Positions 7,381 through 16,345 are shown, counted from the first letter of the stretch. The stretch is DNA of 64,000 nt from CAVSIS01 sp963814875 (GCA_963814875.1 CAWFFJ010000015.1:410661-474660), one strand, 5' to 3'. Program-made: numbers and translations. Notes: generated by a model from the sequence alone, not told the origin.

Positions 7381-8394
7381 ATGTTCATCGACTCCGCGCG
7401 GATCACCCTTCGGGCCGGCAGCGGAGGCAACGGCTGCGTGTCCTTCCGGCATGAGAAGTACGTCCCGCGCGGCGGTCCCGACGGGGGCGACGGCGGCCGG
7501 GGCGGCTCGATCGTCATGCGCGCCGAGGCCAGCTTCAACACCCTGCTCCACCTCCATCACCAGCGCCTGATCCGGGCGCCGCGCGGTCGCCACGGCCAGG
7601 GCTCCAACCGCACCGGCGCCAGCGGTGTCGACGTCGTGCTCGCGGTGCCGCGCGGAACCGTCGTTCGGGACGCCTCCAGCGGCGAGGTCCTCGCCGATCT
7701 GGTCGATGTGGGCCAGTCGGTGGTGGTCGCCGCCGGCGGTCGCGGGGGCCGCGGCAACGCGCGCTTCGCAACTTCGACCAATCAGGCCCCGCGCCGCGCC
7801 GATCCGGGCCAGGAGGGCGACGAGCGCGAGGTCGAACTCGAGCTCAAGCTGCTCGCCGACGTCGGCCTGGTTGGCCTGCCCAACGCCGGCAAGTCGACGT
7901 TGCTTTCGCGCATCTCGGCGGCGAGGCCGAAGATCGCGGACTACCCGTTCACGACCCTGGAGCCCCACCTCGGCGTGGTCTCGGCGCCCGGGGACGATAC
8001 CGTCACCTTGGTGGTCGCCGACATTCCCGGGCTGATCGAAGGCGCCCACCTCGGCGCCGGGCTCGGCATCCGTTTCCTGCGCCACGTCGAGCGCTGTCGG
8101 GTGCTCGCCCACCTCGTCGATCTGGCTGACGAAAGCCCGGTTGCGGCCAGGGTCGCGACGATCCGCGACGAGGTCGCGGCGTACTCGGCCGAGCTCGCCG
8201 CGCGACCCTGGCTGCTGGTCGGGACCAAGCTCGACGCCGCCCCCGATCGCGGCGCGTGCGTGGACGCGCTCGCTGCCGCCGCCCGCGCCGAGGGGGTTGC
8301 AGCGCTCGCCATCTCCGCGGCCACGGGCGAGGGCGTCGACGCCCTGATCACGGCACTGCTGGTCGCCGCCGCACCCGACCGGGACGTGGCGTGA
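7381..8394 (+). CDS. obgE: GTPase Obg, ribosome assembly factor
   Basis: GTP-binding protein acting in late 50S assembly and stress control. The glycine-rich Obg fold occupies residues 1-158 (AGSGGNGCVSFRHEKYVPRG and GGDGGRGGSIV). The G domain follows, with G1 GLPNAGKST, switch I YPFTTLEPHLG, G3 DIPGLIEGAHLGAGLG, G4 GTKLD in place of NKxD, and G5 ISAATGEG. There is no C-terminal OCT extension, so at 337 residues it is the short form. The stop overlaps the nadD GTG start by four bases. Confidence 0.96.
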   Translation: MFIDSARITLRAGSGGNGCVSFRHEKYVPRGGPDGGDGGRGGSIVMRAEASFNTLLHLHHQRLIRAPRGRHGQGSNRTGASGVDVVLAVPRGTVVRDASSGEVLADLVDVGQSVVVAAGGRGGRGNARFATSTNQAPRRADPGQEGDEREVELELKLLADVGLVGLPNAGKSTLLSRISAARPKIADYPFTTLEPHLGVVSAPGDDTVTLVVADIPGLIEGAHLGAGLGIRFLRHVERCRVLAHLVDLADESPVAARVATIRDEVAAYSAELAARPWLLVGTKLDAAPDRGACVDALAAAARAEGVAALAISAATGEGVDALITALLVAAAPDRDVA

Positions 8395-9068
8395 GGGAAC
8401 GCATCGCGATCTACGGCGGGAGCTTCGACCCGTTCCACCTCGGCCACCTGGTGCCGACGGTGCGGGCCGAGGAGACATTCCGCTTCGACGCGGTCTACTT
8501 CGTGCCCTCCGGACGTCCGCCGCACAAGGACGGTCAGCCCCTGACCCCAGTGACACACCGACTGGCGATGGTCGCGCTGGCCACCCTCCCGTACGAGCGC
8601 TTCTTCGCATCGGACGAAGAGGTCTTCGCCCAAGGTCCGACGTTCACGGTCGACACCGTGCGGCGCTTCCGCGACCGCTACCCGTCGGCGGTCCTGTACT
8701 TCCTGCTCGGTTCCGATTCGTTCTCGCAGATCGGGAGCTGGGAGCGGTGGCGGGAGCTGGTCGACCTCGCGCACCTTGTCGTCCTCCACCGAGCCCATAT
8801 GTGGGGTCCGGAGCTCGAGCAGAGGATTCCCGCAGTGCTGCGGCCGCGGCTGCGTACCGTGGTCCCGTTCGATCACGTCGCCGATCCCGAGGAGGCCACC
8901 ATCTACCTGCTCAACCACGAGCCGTTCCCGATCTCTGCAACCTCGGTCCGGGAGCGCCAACGTCGCGGGCAGCCGATCCGCGAGCTGGTCCCGCACGAGG
9001 TCAACACCTACATCGAGAAGTACCGGCTGTACCAACACGAGGGCGTAGCGGAGGACAGCCATGCCTGA
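8391..9068 (+). CDS. nadD: Nicotinate-nucleotide adenylyltransferase NadD
   Basis: Converts nicotinate mononucleotide and ATP to deamido-NAD in NAD biosynthesis. The nucleotidyl-transferase signature GGSFDPFHLGHL (from residue 8) and the C-terminal ISATSVRERQRRGQPI motif that holds the ATP phosphates are present, with VPSGRPPHK between. The GTG at 8391 overlaps the obgE stop. The product has 225 residues, the usual length. The open frame further upstream runs inside obgE in another register and is not coding. rsfS overlaps its last eight bases. Confidence 0.95.
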   Translation: MRERIAIYGGSFDPFHLGHLVPTVRAEETFRFDAVYFVPSGRPPHKDGQPLTPVTHRLAMVALATLPYERFFASDEEVFAQGPTFTVDTVRRFRDRYPSAVLYFLLGSDSFSQIGSWERWRELVDLAHLVVLHRAHMWGPELEQRIPAVLRPRLRTVVPFDHVADPEEATIYLLNHEPFPISATSVRERQRRGQPIRELVPHEVNTYIEKYRLYQHEGVAEDSHA

Positions 9069-9444
9069 TGCCGACATCGTCGCCGCCGTTGCCGCCGTGG
9101 TCGATGCGGCGAGGGCCAAGAAAGGCTTCCAGATCGTCGCCCTCGACGTGTCTGCGATGACCTCGCTGGCCGACAGCTTCGTACTGTGCTCGGGTGCCAA
9201 CCCGCGCCAGGTCGGAGCGATCGTCGAGAGCGTGGCCGAGACGCTACGCGGTTCCGGCCGCAAGCCCCTGCACGTGGAGGGCAAATCGGTCGGCGAGTGG
9301 GTGCTGATGGACTACGGGGACTTCGTGGTCCACGTGTTCTCCGAAGAACGGCGAAGCTACTACGCCCTCGACCGGCTGTGGTCGGGCGCGCCGCGGCTCG
9401 CGGTCGGCGACGGAGATTCAGGGGACGGGCCCTCCGACCGGTGA
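9061..9444 (+). CDS. rsfS: Ribosomal silencing factor RsfS
   Basis: Small protein that binds L14 and blocks subunit joining when nutrients are scarce. The DUF143 family core is plain: DVSAMTSLADSFVLCSG, HVEGKSVGEWVLMDYGDFVVHVF and SYYALDRLW. It has 127 residues, with a short extension after the tryptophan. It overlaps nadD by eight bases and is overlapped by rlmH, the common nadD-rsfS-rlmH arrangement. Confidence 0.95.
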   Translation: MPDADIVAAVAAVVDAARAKKGFQIVALDVSAMTSLADSFVLCSGANPRQVGAIVESVAETLRGSGRKPLHVEGKSVGEWVLMDYGDFVVHVFSEERRSYYALDRLWSGAPRLAVGDGDSGDGPSDR

Positions 9445-9923
9445 GGCTGCGGGTGATCTGGCTCGGGCGCCCGGGGGCGAGTCCCTACGAAGCTGAGGTC
9501 GCAACCTACCGACAGCGGACGAGCCGGCGCTGGCCAGCCGAGGACCTGCCGGTGAAGCCGGTCCACTCCGGGCGAGACGCGGATCCACGACGAGCAGTGG
9601 CGGCCGAGGCCGGAGCGGTGCGGCGGCTGGTTCCGTCCGGCTGGCGCGTGGTGGCGCTCGAAGAGACCGGCCGGCAGCTCGGCAGCGAGGCATTCGCCCG
9701 GTGGTTGGAGAGTGCAGAGTCGGCAGGGACCGAAGGTGTGGCCCTTGTGGTCGGCTCGGACATCGGCCTTGACCCCGACTTTGCAGCGTCCGCCGATCTG
9801 CGGCTGTCGCTGAGCTCGATGACGCTGCCCCACCTCCTCGCCCGCCTGATGCTCTGGGAGCAGCTGTTCCGGGCCGGTGACATCCTCGCCGGCGGTGCCT
9901 ACCATCGCCGGGGCAGGTTGTAG
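9441..9923 (+). CDS. rlmH: 23S rRNA pseudouridine-1915 N3-methyltransferase RlmH
   Basis: SPOUT-class enzyme that methylates pseudouridine 1915 in helix 69 of 23S rRNA. The 160-residue protein shows ALEETGRQLGSEAFARWL, the knot motif VVGSDIGLDPDF (usually a Gly-rich GG.YG stretch, here modified) and the C-terminal LSSMTLPHLLARLMLWEQLFRA. It ends with the family's GGAYHRRGRL. The GTG at 9441 overlaps the rsfS stop. The change in the S-adenosylmethionine loop is a mild oddity, but length and tail make the family secure. Confidence 0.9.
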   Translation: MRLRVIWLGRPGASPYEAEVATYRQRTSRRWPAEDLPVKPVHSGRDADPRRAVAAEAGAVRRLVPSGWRVVALEETGRQLGSEAFARWLESAESAGTEGVALVVGSDIGLDPDFAASADLRLSLSSMTLPHLLARLMLWEQLFRAGDILAGGAYHRRGRL

Positions 9924-10188
9924 CAGCGTGGAGCCAAGACCGTACATCGCCTGTTCCGAGCGGCGTGAAGCCCCGTCTCTGCTGCACTCTCGATGCGTAC
10001 TCGGAGTACGGCTCCACGCCGGCAGGCATCTCGGCGCCCCCGCAGCGGGACCTGGAAAGACACACAGGTTAGAATGATCGAGCGTTTCGACGTGAGCCTT
10101 TGTCTGCTCGCTCCGGTCGGACCTGTGCGGTGGGGTCGAGGCGGCGCCAGAGGCCGGCGAGGCCAGGGACCTCGGGAGGACTGAAGCC
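9924..10188. other. Intergenic region with a long-range inverted repeat, rlmH to dksA-like gene
   Basis: No gene is visible. GCGTGGAGCC (9926-9935) is repeated in inverse at 10010-10019, so the rlmH trailer could fold back on itself. A TAGAAT box near 10072 may serve as a -10 element for the following gene, but no good -35 is seen. Confidence 0.35.
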
Positions 10189-10542
10189 ATGAAACCAGAC
10201 GACTTCGATTCGTTCCGCACGCTGCTGCTGGCGAAGCGCGACGATCTCCTGGCCCGCGTCCGTGCTGCGCGCAGCAGCGAGCACGAGGGCAACGACGAGG
10301 ACGCTCCCGACCTCGGCGACCGCGCTCTGACGACCATGTCGCGTGACCTCAGCTACCAGCTCTCCACCGGCGAGCGGCAGATCCTGAAGTTCATCGACGA
10401 GGCGCTCAAGCGCATCGACGACGGACGCTACGGCCAGTGCACCAACTGCAGTCGGAAGATCCAGGTGCCGCGGTTGCAAGCAGTCCCGTGGGCGCGCCAC
10501 TGCATCGACTGCCAGGAGCTCCAGGACCGCGGCGATCTGTGA
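10189..10542 (+). CDS. DksA/TraR-family zinc-finger protein
   Basis: Small regulator that enters the RNA polymerase secondary channel and, in DksA, modulates the ppGpp response. The product has 117 residues. It has an N-terminal coiled coil (about 1-75; FRTLLLAKRDDLLARVRAA, then LSYQLSTGERQILKFIDEAL), the pre-finger RIDDGRYGQC, and a C4 finger CTNC...CIDC (about 83-107). The paired acidic coiled-coil tip of true DksA (DxxDxA) is matched loosely by EDAPDLGDRA. It starts at ATG 10189 behind GGGAGGA. holA begins one base after the stop. Confidence 0.85.
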   Translation: MKPDDFDSFRTLLLAKRDDLLARVRAARSSEHEGNDEDAPDLGDRALTTMSRDLSYQLSTGERQILKFIDEALKRIDDGRYGQCTNCSRKIQVPRLQAVPWARHCIDCQELQDRGDL

Positions 10543-10543
10543 C

Positions 10544-11737
10544 GTGGCGCCGGTTCGTCTGGTCGCATGCCCGGACGACTACCTGCTTGAGGAGTCACTG
10601 AAAGAGGCCGCTGCAGGGGCCTGTGCCGCGCTCGGGGTCGAAGCGGAGACGTTGCCGGAGGACTCGGCGCCGGTCGACGTCGCCTACGAGGTCCGTTCGC
10701 CATCCCTGTTCGCACCGGCGCGGGTGCTGGTCGTCGCCCACGCGGGCCCGTGGGTGGCGGCAGCGCCGCGGCGGCGAGGCGCCCGCGACGGCGCGGACGA
10801 CGGCCTCGACGCGAGCCTGCTCGAGCCGCTGGTCGAGATCATTGCGGACGGCGTCCCAGACGAGATTGCACTGATCCTCGGCGCGTGCTGCGCCAGAGAA
10901 CCCAAGGGACCTCTGGCAGATGCGATCAGGGCCTCGAGCACTGGCACACTGGACTGGCTGCCGCTCCCTGCGGATCCCAAGCCGTGGGAGGAGACCCTGC
11001 TGTCCGACAGCAGGACGGCAGCCCTGCGAGGGCTGCTCGCACGCACCGTGCCCGAGGCCAGATTCGAACGTGACGCCGGGAAGCTGCTGCTCGAGCGGCT
11101 CGGTTTCGCTCCCCGGCGCCTGGTCGCAGAGGTCGCGCAAGCTCGCCGCCGCGGCCGGTGGTGCGGCGATCGGCACCGAGCTGGTGCGACGTCTGGTGCT
11201 GCCCCGCGAGCGCTCCACGGAGGTCGTCCGCGACGCTGTGCTCACGCGCAGTCCGCGGCCCGTCCTGGAGGTGCTCGAGGCCGCCGCCCGCGGCGAGGCG
11301 GTGCATGACTGGCGCGGTGCAGGAGATCCCGCCGGGCCGGGTCGCGTCCACCGTGTCTCGGCCTGGTGGCGAACCTGTTCGCACAGCTGCTCGCGGTGCG
11401 CCGCCTCGCCGTTGCCTGCGGCCTTGAGGGGGAGATGGACCCGCGCCGGACCGGCGACGGCGGATGGTATCGGAGCGTGTTCCAGCGACGGCTCGCTCCG
11501 GCGCTCGAGGCCCGCCTCGCGGAAGGCGCCGGAGACCTGCTCTCCAGCCGAGGCGGCAAGGCCCCGTCGCCATGGGTGTTGCAGCAGCTGTTCCGCGGCG
11601 CCGGCCGTTACGGCGAGGTTGGTCTCGTGACCGCGCTCGCCGAAGCGGCGCACACCGAGGTCGCCCTGCGCGGGCCCGGCGAGCTCGAGGTGCTGGCCGC
11701 CTGGATCGGCCGCCACCTTGGCCAGGTCAGCGCATGA
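10544..11737 (+). pseudogene. holA: DNA polymerase III delta subunit (holA), reading frame broken
   Basis: The clamp-loader delta subunit is recognisable across the whole interval but not in one frame. From GTG 10544 to about 11137 the reading is in one frame (ending RRLVAEVA). The homologous helix KLAAAAGGAAIGTELVRRLV continues one base later (about 11139-11300). Then from about 11350 the first frame resumes with LVANLFAQLLAVRRLAVACG and runs to the natural stop at 11737. At least one extra base near 11138 and a compensating change between 11300 and 11355 are needed. The part between those two points can be read in two ways. Delta is essential, so a sequencing or assembly error is likely, though a real lesion cannot be excluded. 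Confidence 0.75.
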
Positions 11738-12996
11738 GCCGCCTCGACGAGCTCGAGGCGCGGCTTGAGCGCCTGCAGGCGGTCGTCGATGCCAGCGTCC
11801 TCGTCAACTCGACACTCGACCTGCGCCGGCTCGCCGAGCACGTCGTCGACATCGCGACGCGGCTGATCGACGCCGAACGCGGCAGCCTGTTCCTGGTCGA
11901 CACCGCGGCCGGGACACTCAGCTCGCTGGTCGCTCAGGGGATCGGCCAGGCGCCGCTCCGGCTTTCGATCGGTGACGGCATCGTCGGTGCGGTGGCAGCC
12001 AGCGGCGAGGCAGAGATTCTCAACGACCCCTATGCCGACGCCCGCTTCGACCCCGGGGTCGACCGCGCCACCGGCTTTCGCACCCGGTCGCTGCTGACCG
12101 TACCGGTCAGCGACCGCGAGGGCACGCTGGTTGCGGTTCTGCAGCTGCTCAACCACCGCGGCGCCGGATTCACCGGGGACGACGTGGCCTTCCTCGGCGA
12201 GCTCGGGGTACCGTTCGCGATCGCCCTCACTACCGCCCGCCTGCACCGCGACATCGTGGCGCGGGAGCGGATGGGCGAGGAGCTGCGGCTCGCGGCCGAG
12301 ATTCAGCGAACGCTGCGTCCCCGCGACCTCAGCGGCATTCCCGGACTCGAGGTCGAGGCCCTGGTGCGGCCGTGCCTCGAGGTCGGAGGAGACTACTACG
12401 ACGTGATTCCGACCGGCTCCGGTAGTCGCTGGTGGCTGGTGATGGCGGACATCTCGGGCAAGGGCGTCTCGGCGGGCCTGATCGCCTCCAACGTTCAGGC
12501 CTACATGTGGAGTCGGCGCGCCGACCGGCGCTCGCTGCCTCGGGTGGTCGAGGAGGGCAACGACCTGCTCTATCAGCTCACCCAAGGGCGCAAGTACGCG
12601 ACCCTAGTGGTGCTCGAGTGGTGCCCGGCGCAACGGCGCCTGACCTGGGTCAACGCCGGTCATCCGCCGGTGATGCTGGCCCGCGCGGGCGCGGTCGATC
12701 GGCTCGGGGCGACGGGTCGTCCGATCGGCATGCTGCCCGATCAGCACTATGAGGCCGGCAGCCTCGTGCTCGAGCCCGGCGACCTGCTCGTCCTGTACAC
12801 GGACGGCGTGCACGAGGCAGGCATGGGCTCCGCCTCCGGGGAGTACGGCCTTGAACGTCTCGCGGGGTGCCTGGCGACAGCATCGACCGCGCTCGATCTC
12901 GTCGGGCGCCTGTCCGTGGACCTTGCCGCGCACCTCGAGGAGCACCCCCCTGACGACGACGTGACCGTGCTCTGTGCGCGGGTCCTCGCGGGTTGA
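11734..12996 (+). CDS. GAF-domain PP2C (SpoIIE/RsbU-type) serine phosphatase
   Basis: Signalling phosphatase that likely acts on a phosphorylated anti-sigma antagonist. A short coiled coil (1-20) precedes a GAF sensor domain (about 20-180; LIDAERGSLFLVDTAAG, LLTVPVSDREG). A linker AAEIQRTLRP follows, then the SpoIIE domain with metal ligands in EVGGDYYDV, VMADISGKG, LYTDGVHEA and PDDDVTVL. All catalytic acids are present. Length is 420 residues. ATG 11734 overlaps the holA stop. No STAS or anti-sigma kinase gene lies nearby, so its substrate is unknown. Confidence 0.9.
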   Translation: MSRLDELEARLERLQAVVDASVLVNSTLDLRRLAEHVVDIATRLIDAERGSLFLVDTAAGTLSSLVAQGIGQAPLRLSIGDGIVGAVAASGEAEILNDPYADARFDPGVDRATGFRTRSLLTVPVSDREGTLVAVLQLLNHRGAGFTGDDVAFLGELGVPFAIALTTARLHRDIVARERMGEELRLAAEIQRTLRPRDLSGIPGLEVEALVRPCLEVGGDYYDVIPTGSGSRWWLVMADISGKGVSAGLIASNVQAYMWSRRADRRSLPRVVEEGNDLLYQLTQGRKYATLVVLEWCPAQRRLTWVNAGHPPVMLARAGAVDRLGATGRPIGMLPDQHYEAGSLVLEPGDLLVLYTDGVHEAGMGSASGEYGLERLAGCLATASTALDLVGRLSVDLAAHLEEHPPDDDVTVLCARVLAG

Positions 12997-13063
12997 CGTC
13001 GCGCTTCACCGAGCGGACCGAGCCTGGGTCGTGGACGGTGGCGGAGGTCTTTGTGAGGCGCCG

Positions 13064-13092
13064 TTGAGATCAACTCAGAGCTGTACTACTCT
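13064..13092 (+). promoter_or_regulatory. Putative promoter of the PiT transporter gene
   Basis: TTGAGA (13064-13069), 17 bases, TACTCT (13087-13092). It leaves a leader of about 75 bases before ATG 13172. No clear Pho box is seen. Confidence 0.45.
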
Positions 13093-13171
13093 CCCGCGGA
13101 GGTCGGCGGGGATCTCCACGATCACCTGCTTCGTTTCGTGACCGCGATCCATCAACGGGAGACGGAACCGC

Positions 13172-15454
13172 ATGGGCATGTTCCAGGTCGCCGTGGTGAT
13201 CCTGCTCGGTCTTGCCGTGTCCGACCTGATCGTGGGCGTCAGCAATGACGCCGTCAACTTCCTGAACTCGTCGATCGGCTCGCGGGTGGCGCCCCGCAAG
13301 GTCATCCTGGCGGTCGCCAGTGTCGGCATCCTGGCGGGTGTCACCTTCTCGAGCGGCATGATGGAGGTCGCCCGGAAGGGGATCTTCCACCCCGAGTACT
13401 TCACCATGCCTGAGCTGGTGGTGGTGTTCCTGGCGGTGATGCTGACCGACATCATTTTGCTCGACCTCTACAACACCTTTGGTCTGCCGACCTCGACCAC
13501 CGTCTCGATCGTCTTCGAGCTGCTCGGAGCGGCGGTCGCGGTCTCCACGATCATGCTCCACCGGCGCGGAGACAGCCTCGCCAACCTGGTCAATTACATC
13601 AACACCGGCAAGGCGCTGACGATCATCTTCGGGATCCTGCTCTCGGTGGTCGTGGCGTTCTTCAGCGGGGCCCTGGTCCAGTTCGTCAGCCGCGTCATCT
13701 TCACCTTCGACTTCGAGCGTCGTTTGCGCCGGTGGGGCGGCCTGTGGGGCGGTGCCGCGCTGGCCTCGATCGTGTATTTCATCCTGATCAAGGGCGCCAA
13801 GGGCGCCTCGTTCCTGACCCCGGACACCGTCGCGTGGATCAACGGCCACTCGCGCGCGATCCTGCTCGGGTCGTTCGCGGTGTGCGCGGCGGTATTCCAG
13901 CTCCTGCTCTGGTTCACCCGTGTCCAGATTCTCAAGGTGATCGTCCTGGTCGGCACCTTCGCGCTCGCGATGGCGTTCGCCGCGAACGACCTGGTGAACT
14001 TCATCGGCGTCCCGCTCGCGGGCCTCAGCGCGGTGACCATCGCCGGCGCCAGCGAGACGCCGCTGACCCTCGCGATGAAAGCGCTGCAGCAGCCGGTCCG
14101 CTCCAACACGATCTACCTGCTGATCGCTGGCCTGGTCATGGTCGCGACCCTTTGGCTGTCGCGTAAGTCCCGCACAGTGACCCGGACCGAGGTCCGTCTC
14201 GGCCGGCAGGACGAGGGCTATGAGAGGTTCGAGTCGACGGTGCTGTCGCGGGCGATCGTGCGCCTGGTGGCGGCAGTCTTCGACAGCACCGTCACGGCGA
14301 TCCCGGCCTCGGTCCGGAGGTGGATCGGGAGCCGCTTTGACTGCGCTGACACCCGGCCGCAACCCGATCCTGACGGTACGGTACCCTCGTTCGACCTCCT
14401 GCGGGCGGGCGTCAACATGGTGGTTTCGGCCGCCCTCATCTCACTCGCCACCTCGTACAAGCTGCCCCTCTCGACCACCTACGTCACCTTCATGGTCGCG
14501 ATGGGTGCGTCCCTGTCCGACCAGGCATGGGGTCGGGAGAGCGCCGCCTACCGAGTCAGCGGGGTCCTGACAGTGGTCGGCGGCTGGTTCGTCACTGCCA
14601 TGATGGCGTTCACGGTCTCGGCGCTGTTCGCGACCGCGATCTACTTCGGGCGCGCGATCGCCGTGCTTGGAATCGCGGCGCTGGTGGTCGCCGTCATCCT
14701 CCACACTCACCGAGTGCACCGCAGCCGCGAGCACGAGGAGCGGGTCGCCGAAGTCTTCAACCTGCGCAAGATCACCGACGCCCAGGCTGCCATCGCCGCC
14801 ACCTCCGAGCATGCCGGTGTCCTGCTCGGCGAGGTGCGGACGATCCTCGACGCGGCCTTTGCGGGGGTGTTTGCGAACGACCGCCCGGCGCTGAAGGCCA
14901 ACCGCTTCCGTCAGCGCACGGTGCAGCGTTGGTCCAACGTCATCGCTGCCAATATCTTCAAGGTCCTGCGCCTGCTGGACCGTGCGGACGTGGCGGAGTC
15001 CCAGCGCTACGCTCAGACGATGAGCTCGCTCCAGGAGATCACCGAGAGCCTGCGTGACATGGTGATGCGCGCCCATCTCCACGTGGCCAACAACCATGCC
15101 GGCCTGCTCGAGGCACAAAAGGCGGAGCTCGAGCAGGTGCGGCAGCAGGTGACCGAGATCCTGGGCATGGCTTCCGAGGCGCTACTGCAACGATCCAGGC
15201 CAGGTGACGCAGCCGTCGTCGAACGCCACCGCGAGCTCCGCCTCCTCGTCCACGAGTACGACCAGAATCAAATCCTCCGCATCCAGGACAACTCTTCGAA
15301 GACACGGCTGAGCATCCTCTTCTACAGCTTCTTGTGGGACTCGCTGAAGATCGCAGAGCAGACCCTCCACCTGCTCGGGGTGTTCCGCGAGCCGATGGCG
15401 CTGCGGGCCGCGGCCGAGGTCATGGCCGAGCCCGTCGAGCTCGTCCCGCGGTGA
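13172..15454 (+). CDS. PiT-family inorganic phosphate transporter with cytoplasmic helical tail
   Basis: Low-affinity phosphate symporter of the inner membrane. The two PiT signature repeats are present: SDLIVGVSNDAVNFLNSSIG near the N-terminus and LAMAFAANDLVNFIGVPLAG near residue 270. GLPTSTTVSIVFELLGA and KLPLSTTYVTFMVAMGASLSD are the paired inner motifs. After about residue 510 an unusually long soluble tail (about 250 residues, strongly helical, with KANRFRQRTVQRWSNVIAANIFKVLRLLD) resembles the PhoU-like helical extensions seen in some large PiT proteins. Total 760 residues, much longer than E. coli PitA. With the Pst genes 11 kb upstream the cell has both uptake routes. ATG 13178 is an alternative start. 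Confidence 0.88.
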   Translation: MGMFQVAVVILLGLAVSDLIVGVSNDAVNFLNSSIGSRVAPRKVILAVASVGILAGVTFSSGMMEVARKGIFHPEYFTMPELVVVFLAVMLTDIILLDLYNTFGLPTSTTVSIVFELLGAAVAVSTIMLHRRGDSLANLVNYINTGKALTIIFGILLSVVVAFFSGALVQFVSRVIFTFDFERRLRRWGGLWGGAALASIVYFILIKGAKGASFLTPDTVAWINGHSRAILLGSFAVCAAVFQLLLWFTRVQILKVIVLVGTFALAMAFAANDLVNFIGVPLAGLSAVTIAGASETPLTLAMKALQQPVRSNTIYLLIAGLVMVATLWLSRKSRTVTRTEVRLGRQDEGYERFESTVLSRAIVRLVAAVFDSTVTAIPASVRRWIGSRFDCADTRPQPDPDGTVPSFDLLRAGVNMVVSAALISLATSYKLPLSTTYVTFMVAMGASLSDQAWGRESAAYRVSGVLTVVGGWFVTAMMAFTVSALFATAIYFGRAIAVLGIAALVVAVILHTHRVHRSREHEERVAEVFNLRKITDAQAAIAATSEHAGVLLGEVRTILDAAFAGVFANDRPALKANRFRQRTVQRWSNVIAANIFKVLRLLDRADVAESQRYAQTMSSLQEITESLRDMVMRAHLHVANNHAGLLEAQKAELEQVRQQVTEILGMASEALLQRSRPGDAAVVERHRELRLLVHEYDQNQILRIQDNSSKTRLSILFYSFLWDSLKIAEQTLHLLGVFREPMALRAAAEVMAEPVELVPR

Positions 15455-15461
15455 CGCCTGC

Positions 15462-15552
15462 AGCCAAGAGCGCGAGACGCAAGACGTAAGCGGCCGCAGG
15501 GGAGGAGCTTGTCTCCGCCCAGGACGTAGGACGCAGGACCCAAAACGCAACA
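15462..15552. repeat. Degenerate GACGYARGAC-type repeat after the PiT gene
   Basis: The stretch carries loosely repeated units (GAGACGCAAGACGTAAG, then GGACGTAGGACGCAGGAC, then AAAACGCAACAGG) with a short GC-rich middle. It has no coding potential and looks like one of the dispersed intergenic repeat families of this genome. Confidence 0.5.
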
Positions 15553-15576
15553 GGTTGCGGGATTGAGGCGCTAGGC

Positions 15577-16284
15577 TCAGAGCAGGTCGAGCAGCTCGTC
15601 GAGACGCTCGATGCGGCAGAAGCCGTCAGCCGCGAAACGACCCTGCCGGTCGATCAGCACCGCCTTCAGGCCGGCCGCTGTCGCGCCCCGGTAGTCCTCG
15701 AGCGGACTGTCCCCGACGTGGGCGGCCGCGTCCGGCGTCGCCCCGAGACGCTCCAGCGTGCGGCGGAAGATCTCCGGATCTGGTTTTTCGATGCCTTCGA
15801 TGCGCGACACCGTGACGGTGGCCATGTGCCGCATCAGGTCGAGACCGGCGAGAATCTCCGGCAGCCTACTGTCCCAGTTGGAGACCACCGCGAGCCGCTG
15901 CCCGCGCCTGCGCAGGGCCGCGAGAGTTGGGTGGACCTCGGGGTAGGTCCGCCACAGGGACGGCTCGGCGAAGGCCGTCCAGAGCTCGTCGAGCAGCGGC
16001 TGCCATGGGGCGTCGTGCGCGAGCTGATCGAGCACCTGGCGGACGAACAGGCCCCACCAGGCGCGCTCGCCACCGGGCGTGCCGCCGTAGCGGTCCTCCC
16101 CCGGACGGGAGTCGTGCTGCATCGCCGCCCAGGTGTCGGCAAAGGCCGGCGCGACCTCGTCAGCGGTCACGGTGCGCCCAAGCCGGCTCATCGCCCGGGC
16201 GTACAGGACCGGCGGTGCCGGGTCGGCGTAGAGCAGGGTGTGACCGGCGTCGAGGCAGATCGCAGACACGGTGCGGCGAGCCAT
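15577..16284 (-). CDS. HAD-superfamily hydrolase
   Basis: Cytoplasmic phosphatase-like enzyme of unknown substrate. Motif I is CLDAGHTLL: the nucleophile Asp is present but the usual second Asp is replaced by Gly, as in HDHD3/REG-2-like members. A helical cap follows, then motif II VVSNWDS, motif III Lys in GIEKPDPEIF and motif IV HVGDSPLEDYRGA. An ATG at 16293 is also in frame. I prefer 16284 because a TAGAAT box at 16292-16297 lies seven bases ahead of it and covers the other ATG. The gene is divergent from the large DUF3857 gene with only about 60 bases between them. Confidence 0.82.
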   Translation of the reverse strand: MARRTVSAICLDAGHTLLYADPAPPVLYARAMSRLGRTVTADEVAPAFADTWAAMQHDSRPGEDRYGGTPGGERAWWGLFVRQVLDQLAHDAPWQPLLDELWTAFAEPSLWRTYPEVHPTLAALRRRGQRLAVVSNWDSRLPEILAGLDLMRHMATVTVSRIEGIEKPDPEIFRRTLERLGATPDAAAHVGDSPLEDYRGATAAGLKAVLIDRQGRFAADGFCRIERLDELLDLL

Positions 16285-16291
16285 CTCCGGC

Positions 16292-16339
16292 ATTCTAACG
16301 GGGCGCGCCCTGGGTGCTTGAATTCGGATCTGCGATACT
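16292..16339. promoter_or_regulatory. Divergent -10 elements, apparently leaderless on both sides
   Basis: On the minus strand TAGAAT (16292-16297) lies 7 bases before the HAD ATG. On the plus strand GATACT (16334-16339) lies 6 bases before ATG 16346. Neither gene has a usable Shine-Dalgarno, so both mRNAs may start at the start codon. Confidence 0.5.
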
Positions 16340-16345
16340 GCCGCG

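Noticed and set aside
15462..15552. Small gene after the PiT transporter
   Set aside because: The stretch is a degenerate simple repeat without a coding pattern.
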